Origin: Anastatus disparis
Lineage: Eukaryota; Arthropoda; Insecta; Hymenoptera; Eupelmidae
Reading direction: 5' to 3'
NCBI GenBank assembly: GCA_017163975.1
Contig: JAFFSR010000365.1
Span: forward strand, 434,001 to 498,000
DNA length: 64,000 nucleotides
Position numbers and translations under genes: made by a program. Positions 53,849 through 64,000 of the stretch are shown here, in pieces. The notes under the pieces are model-generated. The model did not search any database. It worked only from the letters and a program-made list of their open reading frames with translations, and was not told the DNA's origin. The first letter of the stretch is position 1; every line of letters begins with the position of its first letter.

Positions 53849-55077
53849 ATCTCATTTTAAAGCTAAAAGAAAGAACTTTAAAATGAGATATTATTAGTTT
53901 CATCACGATCAATATTTACAAAATGCGCGCGGATTTACCTAAATGTTGTAAATAAACTTACCTTATTATTCCTCGTAATTATTACATTTGGAACCTGGAG
54001 ACAAGTTTAATTAAAATTTTTATTGTTTCTATATTTTAACTAATTATTATAATTAATTAATAGTTTCAATAAATAAGAAAATAATTATTAATAATTTGAA
54101 AAATGTTAATAGCAGTAATAAAAATTCTTATCTCGTTTTCTTTTTTACTTTTCTTTGTTTTTCATGCAAAAAAATTGTTTTATCATTAAATATATTTTTA
54201 TTTTCTTTCTAAAATTGAACTTCTAAGATTTTGATGTAAGAAACATTTTTAAAATAACACAGAAAAAATCGGTAAACAAAGGGTAATCAGAAAATTTAAA
54301 TTTGTATTAAAATAAACATTGAATTTCAGCTTCTCATATATTATATAAATTAAAGTTATTATTTCTAGCAATTGTGATGGGGAGAGTTGCTCCAATGTCG
54401 AGGTAATTGAAATTGAAAACGACGCATGCAAAGAAAGCCATAATATAAATTGTAATATTTTTATAAAGGAAAACGAATGCGAGCCAACCGCAAAAAAAAG
54501 AAAAATTAATATTTAATAAAAATATATTTTACACGAAAATAAACATTATCCTTCTCCCAAAAATTTTATCCTTTTATATCATAATTTTTTCGATGTATAT
54601 TAATATTTTATATTGAAATAAAAAATAAAAATAGTTCCAATTAAAAAGCAATTTTCATATCAATTTTTCTATTATATTTAGGAAATATTCCTTACATGAA
54701 AATCGTAGTAGTTTAATTTAGGTAGAAAATAAAAATATATTTCATGATGAAAAAATTTTTTTGCATGAAAAACAAAGAAAAGTAAAAAGGAAACGAGATA
54801 ACAATTTTTATTACTACTATTAACATTTTTGCAATTATTAATAATTTTCTTATTTTTTGAAACTATTAATTAATTATAATAATTAATTAAAATATAGATA
54901 CAATAAAAATTGTAATTAAACTTGTCTCTAGGTTCGAAATGCAATAATTACGAGGAATAATAAGGTAAGTTCATTTACAACATTTACGTAAATCCCCACG
55001 CACTTCGTAAATATTGATCGTAATAAAACTCATGATATCTCATTTTAAAGTTCTTTCTTTTAGCCTTAAAATGAGAT
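53849..55077. mobile_element. 1.23-kb fold-back element with hairpin-tipped arms
   Basis: The arms (53849-54230 and 54700-55077) are inverted copies with mismatches. Each arm begins with its own short hairpin: CTCATTTTAAAGCTAAAAGA then a CTTTAAAATGAG partner. Landmarks shared by both arms are GATCAATATTTAC, TTATTATTCCTCGTAATTAT and TCTCGTTTTCTTTTTACTTT. The centre carries a short acidic, lysine-tailed reading frame (54370-54514). Confidence 0.7.
54370..54514 (+). CDS. Short exon-like reading frame inside a fold-back element
   Basis: Read from about 54370 it gives NCDGESCSNVEVIEIENDAC, then KESHNINCNIFIKENECEPT, then AKKRKINI and a stop at 54512-54514. It is preceded by TTATTATTTCTAG, a possible 3' splice site. 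Acidic and cysteine-containing with a basic nuclear-localisation-like tail, it resembles the last exon of a transposase or DNA-binding protein. I do not recognise the family, and an upstream exon is not visible. Confidence 0.3.
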
Positions 55078-56190
55078 TTGAAAGTTAAAATAATAATAAT
55101 GATAATAGAGTAAAAATAATATTGATCAATTGATAAATAAACGAATGCAGTTGACCTCAATGAAGATCAAGGCTCGGTGGCCGAGTGAATCAGCAAAGAA
55201 AGGAGAAGTACAAGCTGAATAGGATGCTAAAAAAAGATACGAGCAGGCGGCAAGCTTAGAAAAAGCAATAAGCCTGACAACGATGAACAGCTTCACAAAA
55301 AATCGTGAAGTTAACATATGGGAGTATGAAAGAATTTCAGCGGAAGGGGAATAAAGTGCAGTATAAAAATAGACAAGGCCGTTCCTGAAGAAAAATACGG
55401 AGTGGAGGGACATTAAATCCAATTCATGTGGAGCAATTATCCGAAGTTGGTGCAAAATTTAAAAGAAAAGCTTTGACGGAGTCCCAAAAACAGAAAGCCG
55501 AAATGATGACAAAATGATGGGCAAAAAAATATACCGCCGTTAGCAACAACGAAGCTTCTAGAATCGAGACTTAGAGTATAAAAAGCTTTGAGCTTGTAGG
55601 CGAAGCCCTCTCTTCAGATCGAAAAGCCAGCGAAGCCACAGCTCTTCTCAGATCGGAGGGCAATAGAGCTCTCTCTTTTTCCCGACCAAACTCTTGCTGG
55701 CCACGTCAATTTTGCCAAGCAGCCGGAACGTCATCAGCTCCAGCAGCAGCCAGCCAACGCCCATCTGTGAGGCATCAGCCGAGGATTGTTTATCCGCGGA
55801 GTAAATGTCGAGCGTTGTCAATTGTTGCAAATTTAGATTTAAACTAGTAAAAAAATTAAGAAAGGAAATGCAAGGAATAATAAATAACTTGGAATAGGGT
55901 AGCATGGTTCGCCCTGACGCTAAATAGTAAAATAAAAAAAGAGAAATAATAAATTATGTACGAAGCAGGGCTTCTTGTTTGGATTAATAAAAAAAAAGGG
56001 AAAGAAAAATAAATTTATATAACTCTGGCAATTGCATGGATGTCTACTGATTTATTTTACCTTTTCTTGCCCTTTTTTTTTAGACTTCCAACCCCACTCC
56101 AGAGACGTAGCGCTCGCTCTTTAGTCAAAAGGAAGTCGATGGATGGCTGAAATTCAGTAATTCGTTAAAAAAAAATGATTAATAATTTAG
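55078..56190 (+). other. GC-richer region with promoter-like and retroelement-like traces
   Basis: 55430-55560 reads VEQLSEVGAKFKRKALTESQ then KQKAEMMTK, stop, WAKKYTAVSNN, possibly a gag-like or chimeric coding relic. TATAAAAAG at 55577 is followed by ~300 bp of sequence rich in GAAGCC and CTCTTCAGATCG phrases. An LTR is possible, but I could not match ends or a second copy. A pyrimidine tract ending TTTTTTTTTAG near 56083 looks like a 3' splice site. Confidence 0.3.
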
Positions 56191-56567
56191 CCTATATGCT
56201 GAACGTAACAATAGGGAATATCTCAGCAACAAATAAACCGATTTGCTGTTACAACCTCTCTTTCTGTTTGTATTTATGAAGGCTTCCTTTTGAAAGTTTA
56301 AAAATATTTAAAAAATTATTTTTGCAATAAATAATTGATATCCAAGAAATGGCCATTTTTGATGGTTTTTTGGCTTTATTGCAATAACTAATTGACGAAA
56401 ATAATCGCGACAGTAGTCAAATTGTAGGTTTTTTTATTCACTAATACTTTTATTAATTACTTTTTTTGCTAAAGTGCATAGGTTGTTTCAGAGAATTAAA
56501 AAAGCTGTTTTGGCCATCTTTGCAGCCTCCTGGAGCATTTTTTACCGTTTTTTTTTTGTTACGTTTT

Positions 56568-59209
56568 ACATGGCTGATTCCATTCAGATCCATGCAGGCC
56601 GACACTGATCGAATTTTTTTTTTCCTTCTAAGTAATAAAAATACCTTCTATTATGTATATAAAGATAAAATTTACCTCGTAGAACGCTCAAAAAAATTTT
56701 TTTTTTTTTTACTACAACAATTTTAGTGTTGGATGTAAAAACGAAAATTCAAAAATTGAAAATGAACCTCTACTTTTAAATGACTATAGCTCCGTCAATT
56801 TTTAACCTTTTTAGGCGTTTTTTTAACGAAAATGTGCGGAATTATGTCTAGTTTTAAATGCGATCTCGATTTTTGTAATGCAATTTGATCTCACTGAGTT
56901 ATTTACGAAAAACCGAAAAAAGCGATTTTTTTCAAACACGATTTTCTCAAAAACTATATTTTTTTTTTTTTTTTTTTGAAATTTTTATATGATTTTATAC
57001 ATGGAAAATACTAACTTTTAGGGTAGGTGAGAATATGCGCTTTTGCCTTATTTTTTTTAAACAGATTTTTAAACGTTTTTTTTATATTTTCGAGTTTAAA
57101 ACATTGATACCATGGCGCATCGTACTATTTTCCCAACTTTACGTGTTCTTACAACTATTTTTATGCTTTTATTTATTAATATATCAAAAATATCAACAAT
57201 AATCTTTAAAATAAACCCCGAATCGAATATTTTGATCAATTAGAACCAAAGTTATGACGATTTGAAGTTTAAAAAAAATGCTGAAACTTTAAATAAATAT
57301 GATATTTACATTGAGGAATTCCAATTTTTGTTAAAGATTAAAATCTGAAGATATAAATTTTTTAATTAAAAAAAAAAAGTTATTTTGATGAAAGAATACA
57401 TAACCATTTATCTTCTTTTTATGGTACATTATTATAATAAAAATTTTTTTATTATTTACCAATGATCCTGCTTGATCAATCATATAAATAGTTACATTTG
57501 GTAAAACTGATAATAAATAATCTTTGGAAATATCACTTGGTATAATACTCAACAATCGCACTTTCTCGAGAAAATTTGAACAATTATCTAATGCAATTTT
57601 AATATTCTCAGGCCATTTATCATTTGTTTTACATTCATTATTTTCATTCAATTCGGGCAAATCCGTTATATCGTAAACTTTCATTTTACTTGCTATTTGT
57701 GAATCAAATGCATCGTTTATTTGTTTTCTTTTTCGAAGAGCATAAGATTCTCGCATCTTGATTTTGATACTTTGAGGCATTTTAATTGGTGAAATGTTTA
57801 ATTTCAAATTACTTGAAGTCTCGTTGAGCTGTTCTACCACAGCCTCACTATGAATAAAATCTTCCGAAGATTGTTGACTGCTTGAAGTTGATGAAATAGG
57901 CGTATTTTTCACTTCATCTAATAATATTTTGTAACACGAAGGGCATACTTTATCTTCTCTAGAGAAAGAAATATTTGGATACAAGCGCTTCAAAGACTCC
58001 GTTAGATCACCTAATTCTCTAAGCGGACTTTTGGAGCAATCATAAACAACTTTTTTGTGCCTTTCTTTTAAATCCTTGCACTTCATTTTGACAATCAGTG
58101 ATGCCATTATTGATATTCTGTTCGATGACAGATCGAAAAAAATAATTTTTCTTAAACAACTTTATTTTTTATCTTCCTTTTCTTATATTTTTAAACGCGT
58201 CAAGTCGTTGATAAGAATGCAAAGAACGAATCATCGCCACCTAGAAGTGACATACGTCAACTCCCTACAAAATAAATTCAAATTCTAGGCGCAAAATTCA
58301 AACTGATAAAAAAATTATATTCTTCAACAAAAAAAATTTTTTTTATAATAATGTACCATAAAAAGAGGATAAATGGTTATGTATTCTTTCATCAAAATAA
58401 CTTTTTTTTTTAATTAAAAAATTTATATCTTCAGATTTTAATCTTTAACAAAAATTGGAATTCCTCAATGTAAATATCATATTTATTTAAAGTTTCAGCA
58501 TTTTTTTTAAACTTCAAATCGTCATAACTTCGGTTCTAATTGATCAAAATATATGATTCGGGGTTTATTTTAAAGATTATTGTTGATATTTTTGATATAT
58601 TAATAAATAAAAGCATAAAAATAGTTGTAAGAACACGTAAAGTTGGGAAAATAGTACGATGCGCCATGGTATCAATGTTTTAAACTCGAAAATATAAAAA
58701 AAAACGTTTAAAAATCTGTTTAAAAAAAATAAGGCAAAATCGCATATTCTCACCTACCCTAAAAGTTAGTATTTTCCATGTATAAAATCATATAAAAATT
58801 TCAAAAAAAAAAAAAAATATAGTTTTTGAGAAAATCGTGTTTGAAAAAAATCGCTTTTTTCGGTTTTTCGTAAATAACTCAGTGAGATCAAATTGTATTA
58901 CAAAAATCGAGATCGCATTTAAAACTAGACATAATTCCGCACATTTTCGTTAAAAGAACGCCTAAAAAGGTTAAAAATTGACGGAGCTATAGTCAGTTAA
59001 AAGTAGAGGTTCATTTTCAATTTTTGAATTTTCGTTTTTACATCCAACACTAAAATTGTTGTAGTAAAAAAAAAAAAAAAATTTTTTGAGCGTTCTACGA
59101 GGTAAATTTTATCTTTATATACATAATAGAAGGTATTTTTATTACTTAGAAGGAAAAAAAAAATTCGATCAGTGTCGGCCTGCATGGATCTGAATGGAAT
59201 CAGCCATAT
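56568..59209. mobile_element. 2.63-kb fold-back transposon, ~880-bp arms, 4-bp duplication
   Basis: The element spans 56572-59205 with ends GGCTGATTCCATTCAGATCC and its inverted copy. Flanks are ACAT (56568-56571) and ATAT (59206-59209). The empty repeat at ~51575 reads TTTTATATAGGG on the matching strand, so the duplication is ATAT with one mutation. The arms (to about 57450, and from about 58325) pair along almost all their length. The 875-bp interior holds one exon-like ORF (57460-58107). Four-base duplication fits Sola-type or Chapaev-type elements; unproven. Confidence 0.8.
57460..58107 (-). CDS. Exon 1 of a transposon-encoded protein (216 codons, then splice donor)
   Basis: It starts at ATG 58107 (MASLIVKMKCKDLKER). 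A CSKSPLREL...CPSCYKILLDEV region near residues 24-66 may bind zinc. A Ser/Asn-rich linker and a basic YALRKRKQIND segment follow. The last part reads NCSNFLEKVRLLSIIPSDIS and LLSVLPNVTIYMIDQAGSL. The EKxxLLTxxP then VTxYxIxxA-L pattern is familiar from the N-terminal DNA-binding part of an unnamed invertebrate transposon protein family. The frame is intact up to a GTAAAT donor at 57459, but no further exon exists inside the element: the inverted arm begins at once. So only a first exon remains. Confidence 0.5.
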
Positions 59210-59303
59210 AAGGTAAGTTTTTTCATCGTCCTCAACATCTCTACATAGGTTTTATTAAGCCCCTAATTAATGTCCTCAAAATGTCTCTATTGATTGGACT
59301 ATA

Positions 59304-59524
59304 ATAAAATAAAAACATTATTGAAAATTTTCGCCGCGCTTATGAAGATGTGTTTTTTTTGCCGCACTTTTGGAGATGTTTTTTTTCGTAGTCAATTACA
59401 CAGCTGTGATTGTTTTCGTAGCCACCATCGATATATACATGCACATGTATACAAATTCACACACATACACATTCTATCATAAAAAATTGAACTTCTTAAT
59501 TTTCAATAATGTTTTTATTTTATT
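59304..59524. mobile_element. ~220-bp MITE with TA duplication
   Basis: ATAAAATAAAAACATTATTG at the left is inverted at the right (CAATAATGTTTTTATTTTAT), each flanked by TA. The interior is GC-richer. The repeat X copy at 51470 lacks it, which confirms an insertion. Confidence 0.75.
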
Positions 59525-59700
59525 AACACTCCTTTAATAATTTAGAAGAATTTTCAATTTATTTCAAAGATTTTTTCCAAATTAATTCTTTAAACGTAGA
59601 CAATTAAATCATGCTCTAAATATTTTTGATTCTGTATATTAACATCTTTTAAATTATGTAAAATAAAATTAAAAATAAAATATTTAAAATTTATTTTTTA

Positions 59701-59760
59701 TTACCGAAGGGATGACTTTTGTAAAGGGTACTTATTCTAGGACCCTTTACAAAAGTCATC
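59701..59760. repeat. Perfect short palindrome
   Basis: GGGATGACTTTTGTAAAGGG at 59709 is inverted as CCCTTTACAAAAGTCATCCC at 59742, with a ~13-base loop. A hairpin this strong is unusual in the surrounding sequence. Confidence 0.7.
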
Positions 59761-60884
59761 CCATAAAAATTTTCCCTTTAAATTTTTTTTTGATCACCCA
59801 CCAATTTTACTATATCGCAAAAATCAAAACGGCATATAAAACTAGACTGAATTTTGCACATTTCCTTTAAAAGAACATCCAAAAAGGCAAAAATTGACGG
59901 AGCTACAGCTATTTGAAAACTGAAGTTCATTTTCAATTTTTTGTTTATCTGCCGTACTTCGTTTTAGAATAGTTAGCTTTTGAGTTTAAAATTAATTATT
60001 AATAATTTAAAATTGATATATATTATATGATTTACATCATATTTATCATCTGTTCAAAATTTTTATACAGTTTAATGGTTTTTACGTTGTTAGGTATTAA
60101 TTGTATTGAAGTTTCATACTTGACAGCGCCGCAGTGCGTATTATATAGGTAATATGTTAGTATAAGATAATTTAGTTCCATAGTACGGAAAAATTCGGTA
60201 CTATATCAAATAATTTTTGGGATAAGTCGCCTTAAAAGATGTACTAATATAGGTCGTCTTAATTTATGTACTGAGTGTCAATTAAAAAACGACTGGTAAT
60301 GTTTTTTTGACTACTGACTCAAGTTAGTACATTTTTTTAAATATTTTTCTTAAACCGTGTGAATTCAAGATTAAAGTTGGAACTTGATAATCTTCAGTAT
60401 TCACAAGATTGAGATTCATCTATAAGATTCGAATTCATGAACGTGATTTTAGTATTGAATTGAAAAATAACTTCTGGTACTCAAGTAAAGATAATCTTGA
60501 TTGCTAGTTATCTTCGTTCGCTGCTTAATAAACCAATGATTTTCTTCTTCAGTTAATTTGTTCTCTTCTTGTGCAAGCGAAGCTAAAATAATGAACTGTT
60601 TAATGGTGAGGCGAGTGAGTAGAGTAAGAACTGCTGCTTGGTTGTTGGCTCGTATCCAAGTGAGAGAGCTTGGGTTCTCTTGCCTTGCAGGCAGGCTAGA
60701 TGGAAGCGACGCGAAGACAGTTGTGCATGAGTAAGCTAGTTCGCTTCGAGCTGAGCCATCGGTGACGCGTATTTTGACGTAACATTAAACATATAGAAAT
60801 ATCTATATCTTTTTATATTATAAGAAGTTTTCGCCACTGTTGTCGACGCTACCGCCGTGTATAACAATCAATCATGCACCCAGT
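59761..60884. other. AT-rich sequence with part of the 2.63-kb element arm
   Basis: 59800-59940 resembles the arm of the 2.63-kb element (AAACTAGACTGAATTTTGCAC, AAAAATTGACGGAGCTA), so a partial relative lies here. 60560-60790 is GC-richer without an open frame. Confidence 0.45.
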
Positions 60885-61125
60885 TAGCTATAATATAGCT
60901 GAAATTTAGCTGGGATTTTTTTTAAATAGAAGCTACAAGTTAGCTAAAAAATATCTAAAAGTTTTATGGAAGTTAGCTAAAAGTTAGTTAAAACTTAGCA
61001 GAAGTAGGATAAATTTATTTAAAAATTAGTTGAATTTATTCTGAAAGTCAGTTAAACTATACAAAATTTAGATAAAAACTGACAAAACGACAGTTAAAAA
61101 TTAGCTGATTGAGTTAAATTTAGCT
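60885..61125 (+). repeat. Cluster of short AGTTAGCTAAA motifs
   Basis: About a dozen copies of TTAGCTAAA, GTTAGCTA or TTTAGCTG occur within 240 bp in direct orientation with irregular spacing. It opens with a small hairpin (CAGTTAGCTATAATATAGCTGAAA). Probably a decayed MITE with internal repeats. Confidence 0.55.
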
Positions 61126-61792
61126 GCATTTAGAGATGCGCTGTTGACAACAAATTTTCCTTTTCGTCTAAAAGCTAGTCAAGTGTAGACTCTAATAATA
61201 TATCATAATTGAAGTCTATACTTGAAAAGAAAAAGAAAATTAAGAAGGGAACTTCCTCTAGGGGTTGTAGGACCTTGTAGGGTGCCTCGTAAGAGTACGG
61301 TGGGGAAGCTTAGCCTTGGAGGCTTGGGAGCCTAAGATCTTCTCGTTCGGGGGATGGTGGGTCGGTGCCTCTATGCTCTGGGGACGTGGGGTGGGGGGCG
61401 CTTGTGCTGCTGGCGCTGACGGCTTCTGGAGGTCCTGGCGGTTGACAGCCGCGGGGCGCCTGGGGTACAGGCGTCGGGGGCGCGGAAAATCCGGCTTAGC
61501 ATCGTCAGCCCGAGGGTTCGCCTAGCTAAATCTAGGATGGCTCAGCAGCCCGAGGTGACTAAGAAACAACCCCCCGACTCTCTCTGGTGGTGGAGAGATA
61601 TCGGGCGTTAATAAAATACATCACCCCCCGACTAAAGGTGTAATGCGAACCGTGCCGATGTTGTTCGTGGCCCAGGGGTTACAGTGATCTCAAACCGTGC
61701 CTCGTAGATACCGGGCGACCTTTACGAGTATTAATGCCTCACCTCTGCATGCGGGGCTCTGTGGAGGTGAACCAGCCTTTCCCTAGCTACTT

Positions 61793-62866
61793 GTGGGACT
61801 CAAAATGGATGTGCAAAATAACAACAAAAACCTTACGCAACCTGGTAGTGTGGAAGGAACGAGAACCACTCAACAAGAACTGGTGACCCAACCGAAAGCG
61901 CAACCAGTGCCTGCCAATACGTCGGTGAACCTGGAAAGGGGAACCCATAGAACGCCGGTGGACCTAGAAGGGGGAACCGGAACTACGCCGGTGAACCTGG
62001 AAAGACGAACTGGAACTATGCTGGTGAACCTGGGAAGGGGAACTCTCAACAAAACAAAGAAAATTGGGAACAAGCAGAGAAGGAAAAAACGTCAAGAAGG
62101 CACGCCCTCCTCCTCTTTGCCCTTTACTCCCTCTCATATCAAAGGAGTCAAGAGACCCAAAACATCAAGCGATACTCCACTGGAGGGGCAAAGACCCCCT
62201 AAAAGAAACAACGTTGGGCCGGGAGAAGGCTCCCTGTCAATTGCACAAAGGACAAACCCACTCACGGTAGTGGTGGTTCCGGTGGAGTATCCAGATAAAT
62301 GCTTCTCGTCAAGTAATCTGACAAATCTTCGCAAAAAGATTGAGGAGCGCGTTGACTAAATAGAGGGCGGAAAACTGCCGAGGTTTGAAGACTCTATTGT
62401 GAAGAACGGTGCAATGGTCGTCGTGCCAGCGGACCGATTCAATAGGGAGTGGTTTGTGCGACAGATGGGCGAGAAGAGTCCGCCAGGTGCTCCCATCCTT
62501 AGAGTAGGGGGGATTGAGCTGCTCCAGCGTCTGATTAGGGCCACGATCCTGCTACCTACAAAGGTAGAACCGAGAGTGGCGCTGAAGAGGCTGGAGAGGC
62601 TCAATCCATCCCTTAAGGTGGATGGCTGGAGGCTGTACGCGGTCTCGGAATCCCGGAAGCCAAGCAAACTGCAACAACAACAGGGTCCAGCAGAACCAAA
62701 GGACCAGCAGAAGACGCAACCAGACCAAGGGTCAACGGAGCAGTCGGAAGGTAAGCTAGACGAGGAGGAAATGATGCTTATAGTCGGCATTCCCGAATCG
62801 TCTATCAAAAGTCTAAAAAAAGAGTTCATCAGACAACAAGGCTTACTACAGTATGGGCAGAGCTGA
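61793..62866 (+). pseudogene. LINE ORF1 with DUF4780-like domain, one in-frame stop
   Basis: The start at 61793 gives MGLKMDVQNNNKNLTQPGS; the methionine at 61805 is an alternative. Residues ~44-92 are four diverged copies of a ~13-residue repeat built on TPVNLERGTG. A basic stretch (NKQRRKKRQE) follows. A TAA at 62357 interrupts the frame, which otherwise continues unchanged as MVVVPADRFNREWFVRQMGE, then GGIELLQRLIRATILLP, then PSLKVDGWRLYAVSES. After a Gln-rich insert it ends VGIPESSIKSLKKEFIRQQG. The second half is the RNA-binding-like DUF4780 region found in ORF1 of Jockey/LOA-type LINEs and related insect proteins. Confidence 0.7.
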
Positions 62867-62929
62867 AGTTAGATACTCTGTCAAGACCGTGGAAGCATCA
62901 AGTAATCAATAGGGGAACTTCCGAATGGA

Positions 62930-64000
62930 GGGGATCCTTAGAATTACTCAGATTAACTTGCACCACAGTGAAGACTCCTCAGCTCTTCTTGCGAGAAGTC
63001 AGTCTGCGGCGCACACATGTATCATTGATACAAGAACCATGGACCGTCATAGGCTCTATTAAAGCACTTGGAAGAGGTGACAAAATTGTCAAAGATCCAA
63101 TAGCAGTCAAACCCAGAGCGTGTATCTGGATCAAAGGTCTGGAAAACACGCCACTTATGGCAGTCATTACTCGAGATGTAGTGGCTACTAAGGTAAAACT
63201 CTCCATAAGAGATGTTTCAAAGGAGGTAGTACTAGCTTCAGTCTATCTCCCCTATGAGGAAGAAATTCCTACAAAAGAGGTAATTAAGTTGGTGTACCAT
63301 TGTGGCGAGAGGGGACTCCCTCTGGTTTTGGGATGTGATGCCAATGCGCACCATACGATGTGGGGCAGCACGGACACGAATGCTAGAAGATCGGCCCTAC
63401 TCGAGTACTTAGCCACCACTGAACTAGATATTCTTAATAGGGGTTCGGAACCTACCTTCTTTAATATAAAGAGAAGAGAAGTGATCGACCTAACACTGTG
63501 TTCACAAAACTTTATTCATGCTGTGCAGGATTGGAGAGTGTCGGAAGAACCGACGCTCTCTGACCATGCACAGATCACGTTTAATATTTGTTTTCTGTTT
63601 CAGGAGGTCAAATGGATTAGGAACCCAAGGAATACGGACTGGTGTACATACAAAAAAGAACTCTCAATAGCAATGAGAGCATTCCCTAAAAATATTGGGA
63701 ATAGGGAAGAGATAAAAGGGGCGGTGGAAATGCTCTAACAGTCTATCATCTCGGCATTCTTTAAGAGATGTCCTCTCAAGAAAGCAAGGACAAAGTATGA
63801 GTCTCCATGGTGGAATCACAAACTGGAAACTCTTAAGGAGACAGTCAAAAGATTGTTCAAAAAGGCCAAGAAATCCAAAGCGGAGTTACCTTGGCAGAAG
63901 TGGAAGGATAAACAGAAAGAATACAGAAGGAAGGTCAGAAGGGCCCACACGGAAGGATGAAGGAAGTTCTGTTCGGAAGTGGAACAAGGTCCGGAGGCAT
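62930..64000 (+). pseudogene. LINE ORF2, APE endonuclease region, frameshifted
   Basis: It begins LRITQINLHHSEDSSALLAR, shifts frame near 62990, then continues RRTHVSLIQEPWTVIGSIKA (catalytic Glu in QEPW), VVLASVYLPYEEEIPTKE, GLPLVLGCDANAHHTMWGST (catalytic D-A-N), LNRGSEPTFFNIKRREVIDL and VSEEPTLSDHAQITF (catalytic SDH). All main endonuclease residues are present. A stop at 63738 and another at 63958 interrupt the linker towards the RT (PWWNHKLETLKETVKRLFKK). The RT itself lies beyond the window. Confidence 0.8.

Larger units (their letters stand above)
56195..59700 (+). repeat. Dispersed repeat X, copy 2 (interrupted twice)
   Basis: 56195-56567 and 59210-59640 match 51950-51250 in reverse. 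The copy is broken by the 2.63-kb fold-back (56572-59205) and by a ~220-bp TA-flanked MITE (59304-59524). Confidence 0.7.
61245..64000 (+). mobile_element. LOA/Jockey-like LINE, 5' part
   Basis: An abrupt change to GC-rich sequence at about 61245 marks the 5' UTR (to 61792). ORF1 (61793-62866, one in-frame stop) and ORF2 (from about 62930, truncated by the window end) follow. ORF1 has a DUF4780-like C-terminal region and ORF2 an APE endonuclease with QEPW, GCDANAHHTMWG and SDHAQI motifs. This pairing is typical of the LOA/Jockey side of the LINE tree. Stops and shifts show this copy is inactive. The 3' end is outside the window. Confidence 0.75.

Noticed and set aside
55126..55455. 109-residue minus-strand frame
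   Set aside because: It is antisense to a more plausible plus-strand relic and lacks family motifs.
55560..55920. A second LTR with TATA box
   Set aside because: TATAAAAAG is present but no TG...CA ends, target duplication or partner copy could be found; kept only as promoter-like.
56572..59205. Assigning the 2.63-kb and 412-bp elements to the Sola superfamily
   Set aside because: Only the 4-bp duplication supports it; the ends and the single exon are not diagnostic.
62356..62829. 157-residue Ser-rich minus-strand frame
   Set aside because: It is the antisense shadow of the LINE ORF1 DUF4780-like region.
1..64000. tRNA, rRNA or snRNA genes
   Set aside because: No cloverleaf, box A/B pair or rRNA-like segment was noticed on either strand; a covariance search would be needed to exclude divergent ones.

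Overview
This is an AT-rich animal nuclear window, most likely from an insect. The evidence is the mix of repeats: a Helitron, a piggyBac transposase, Tc5-like transposons with a CENP-B-type DNA-binding domain, a Penelope-like element, a CR1/Jockey-like LINE with a coiled-coil ORF1, a LOA/Jockey-like LINE with a DUF4780-type ORF1, and many A/T-rich MITEs. The order of insect cannot be decided by eye. I found no convincing complete host gene. The only host-type coding signals are a captured ABHD4/5 hydrolase fragment inside a transposon and a possible 11-codon first exon at 46831. Essentially the whole window is nested, decayed mobile DNA.

Layout. 1-8358: a minus-strand Helitron (N-terminal, Rep and helicase pieces), split by a 5.87-kb Tc5-like transposon (1997-7864, TTA target duplication). 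That transposon has ~1-kb inverted ends, a broken transposase, an ABHD4/5 fragment, a nested 697-bp relative and a piggyBac-type MITE. 8359-11160: a LINE copy lacking its endonuclease; its 3' tail may be at 13258-13540. 14.0-14.9 kb: a palindromic element with an ATAT duplication inside an older repeat. 15.1-18.5 kb: a satellite of ~160-bp monomers in an A-B-C higher-order pattern, interrupted by a Penelope-like element with inverted ends and hammerhead-like RNA motifs. 19.5-22.0 kb: a piggyBac MITE and a broken piggyBac transposase. 22.3-26.7 kb: the best LINE copy, minus strand. 26.9-29.7 kb: ~310-340-bp tandem repeats in two orientations around a 390-bp TTAA-flanked fold-back and a protein fragment. 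29.7-39 kb: more fold-backs, a Penelope-type end, a Mutator-like transposase relic, a 935-bp solo LTR with an AACT duplication, and a 1.05-kb palindrome full of GAGTAAA motifs.

39695-45356: the best-bounded candidate novel element. It is 5.66 kb, has long inverted ends beginning ACACAGGCC, a TATT duplication, internal iteron-like tandem repeats facing inward at both ends, a promoter-like CCAAT/TATA block and a frameshifted DDE-like transposase. 45.4-50 kb: AT-rich DNA, a possible first exon, a 358-bp fold-back and a truncated LINE copy. 50.2-60 kb: further fold-backs, including a 2.63-kb one (56572-59205) with ~880-bp arms around a single exon-like ORF, inserted in a repeat whose empty copy lies at 51.4-51.95 kb. 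61245-64000: 5' part of a LOA/Jockey-like LINE, running off the window.

Common theme: at least ten separate palindromic (fold-back) elements from several superfamilies sit in one window, many with readable target duplications. Two (412 bp and 2.63 kb) are confirmed by an empty copy of their host repeat elsewhere in the window, and a third by restoration of the Helitron reading frame.
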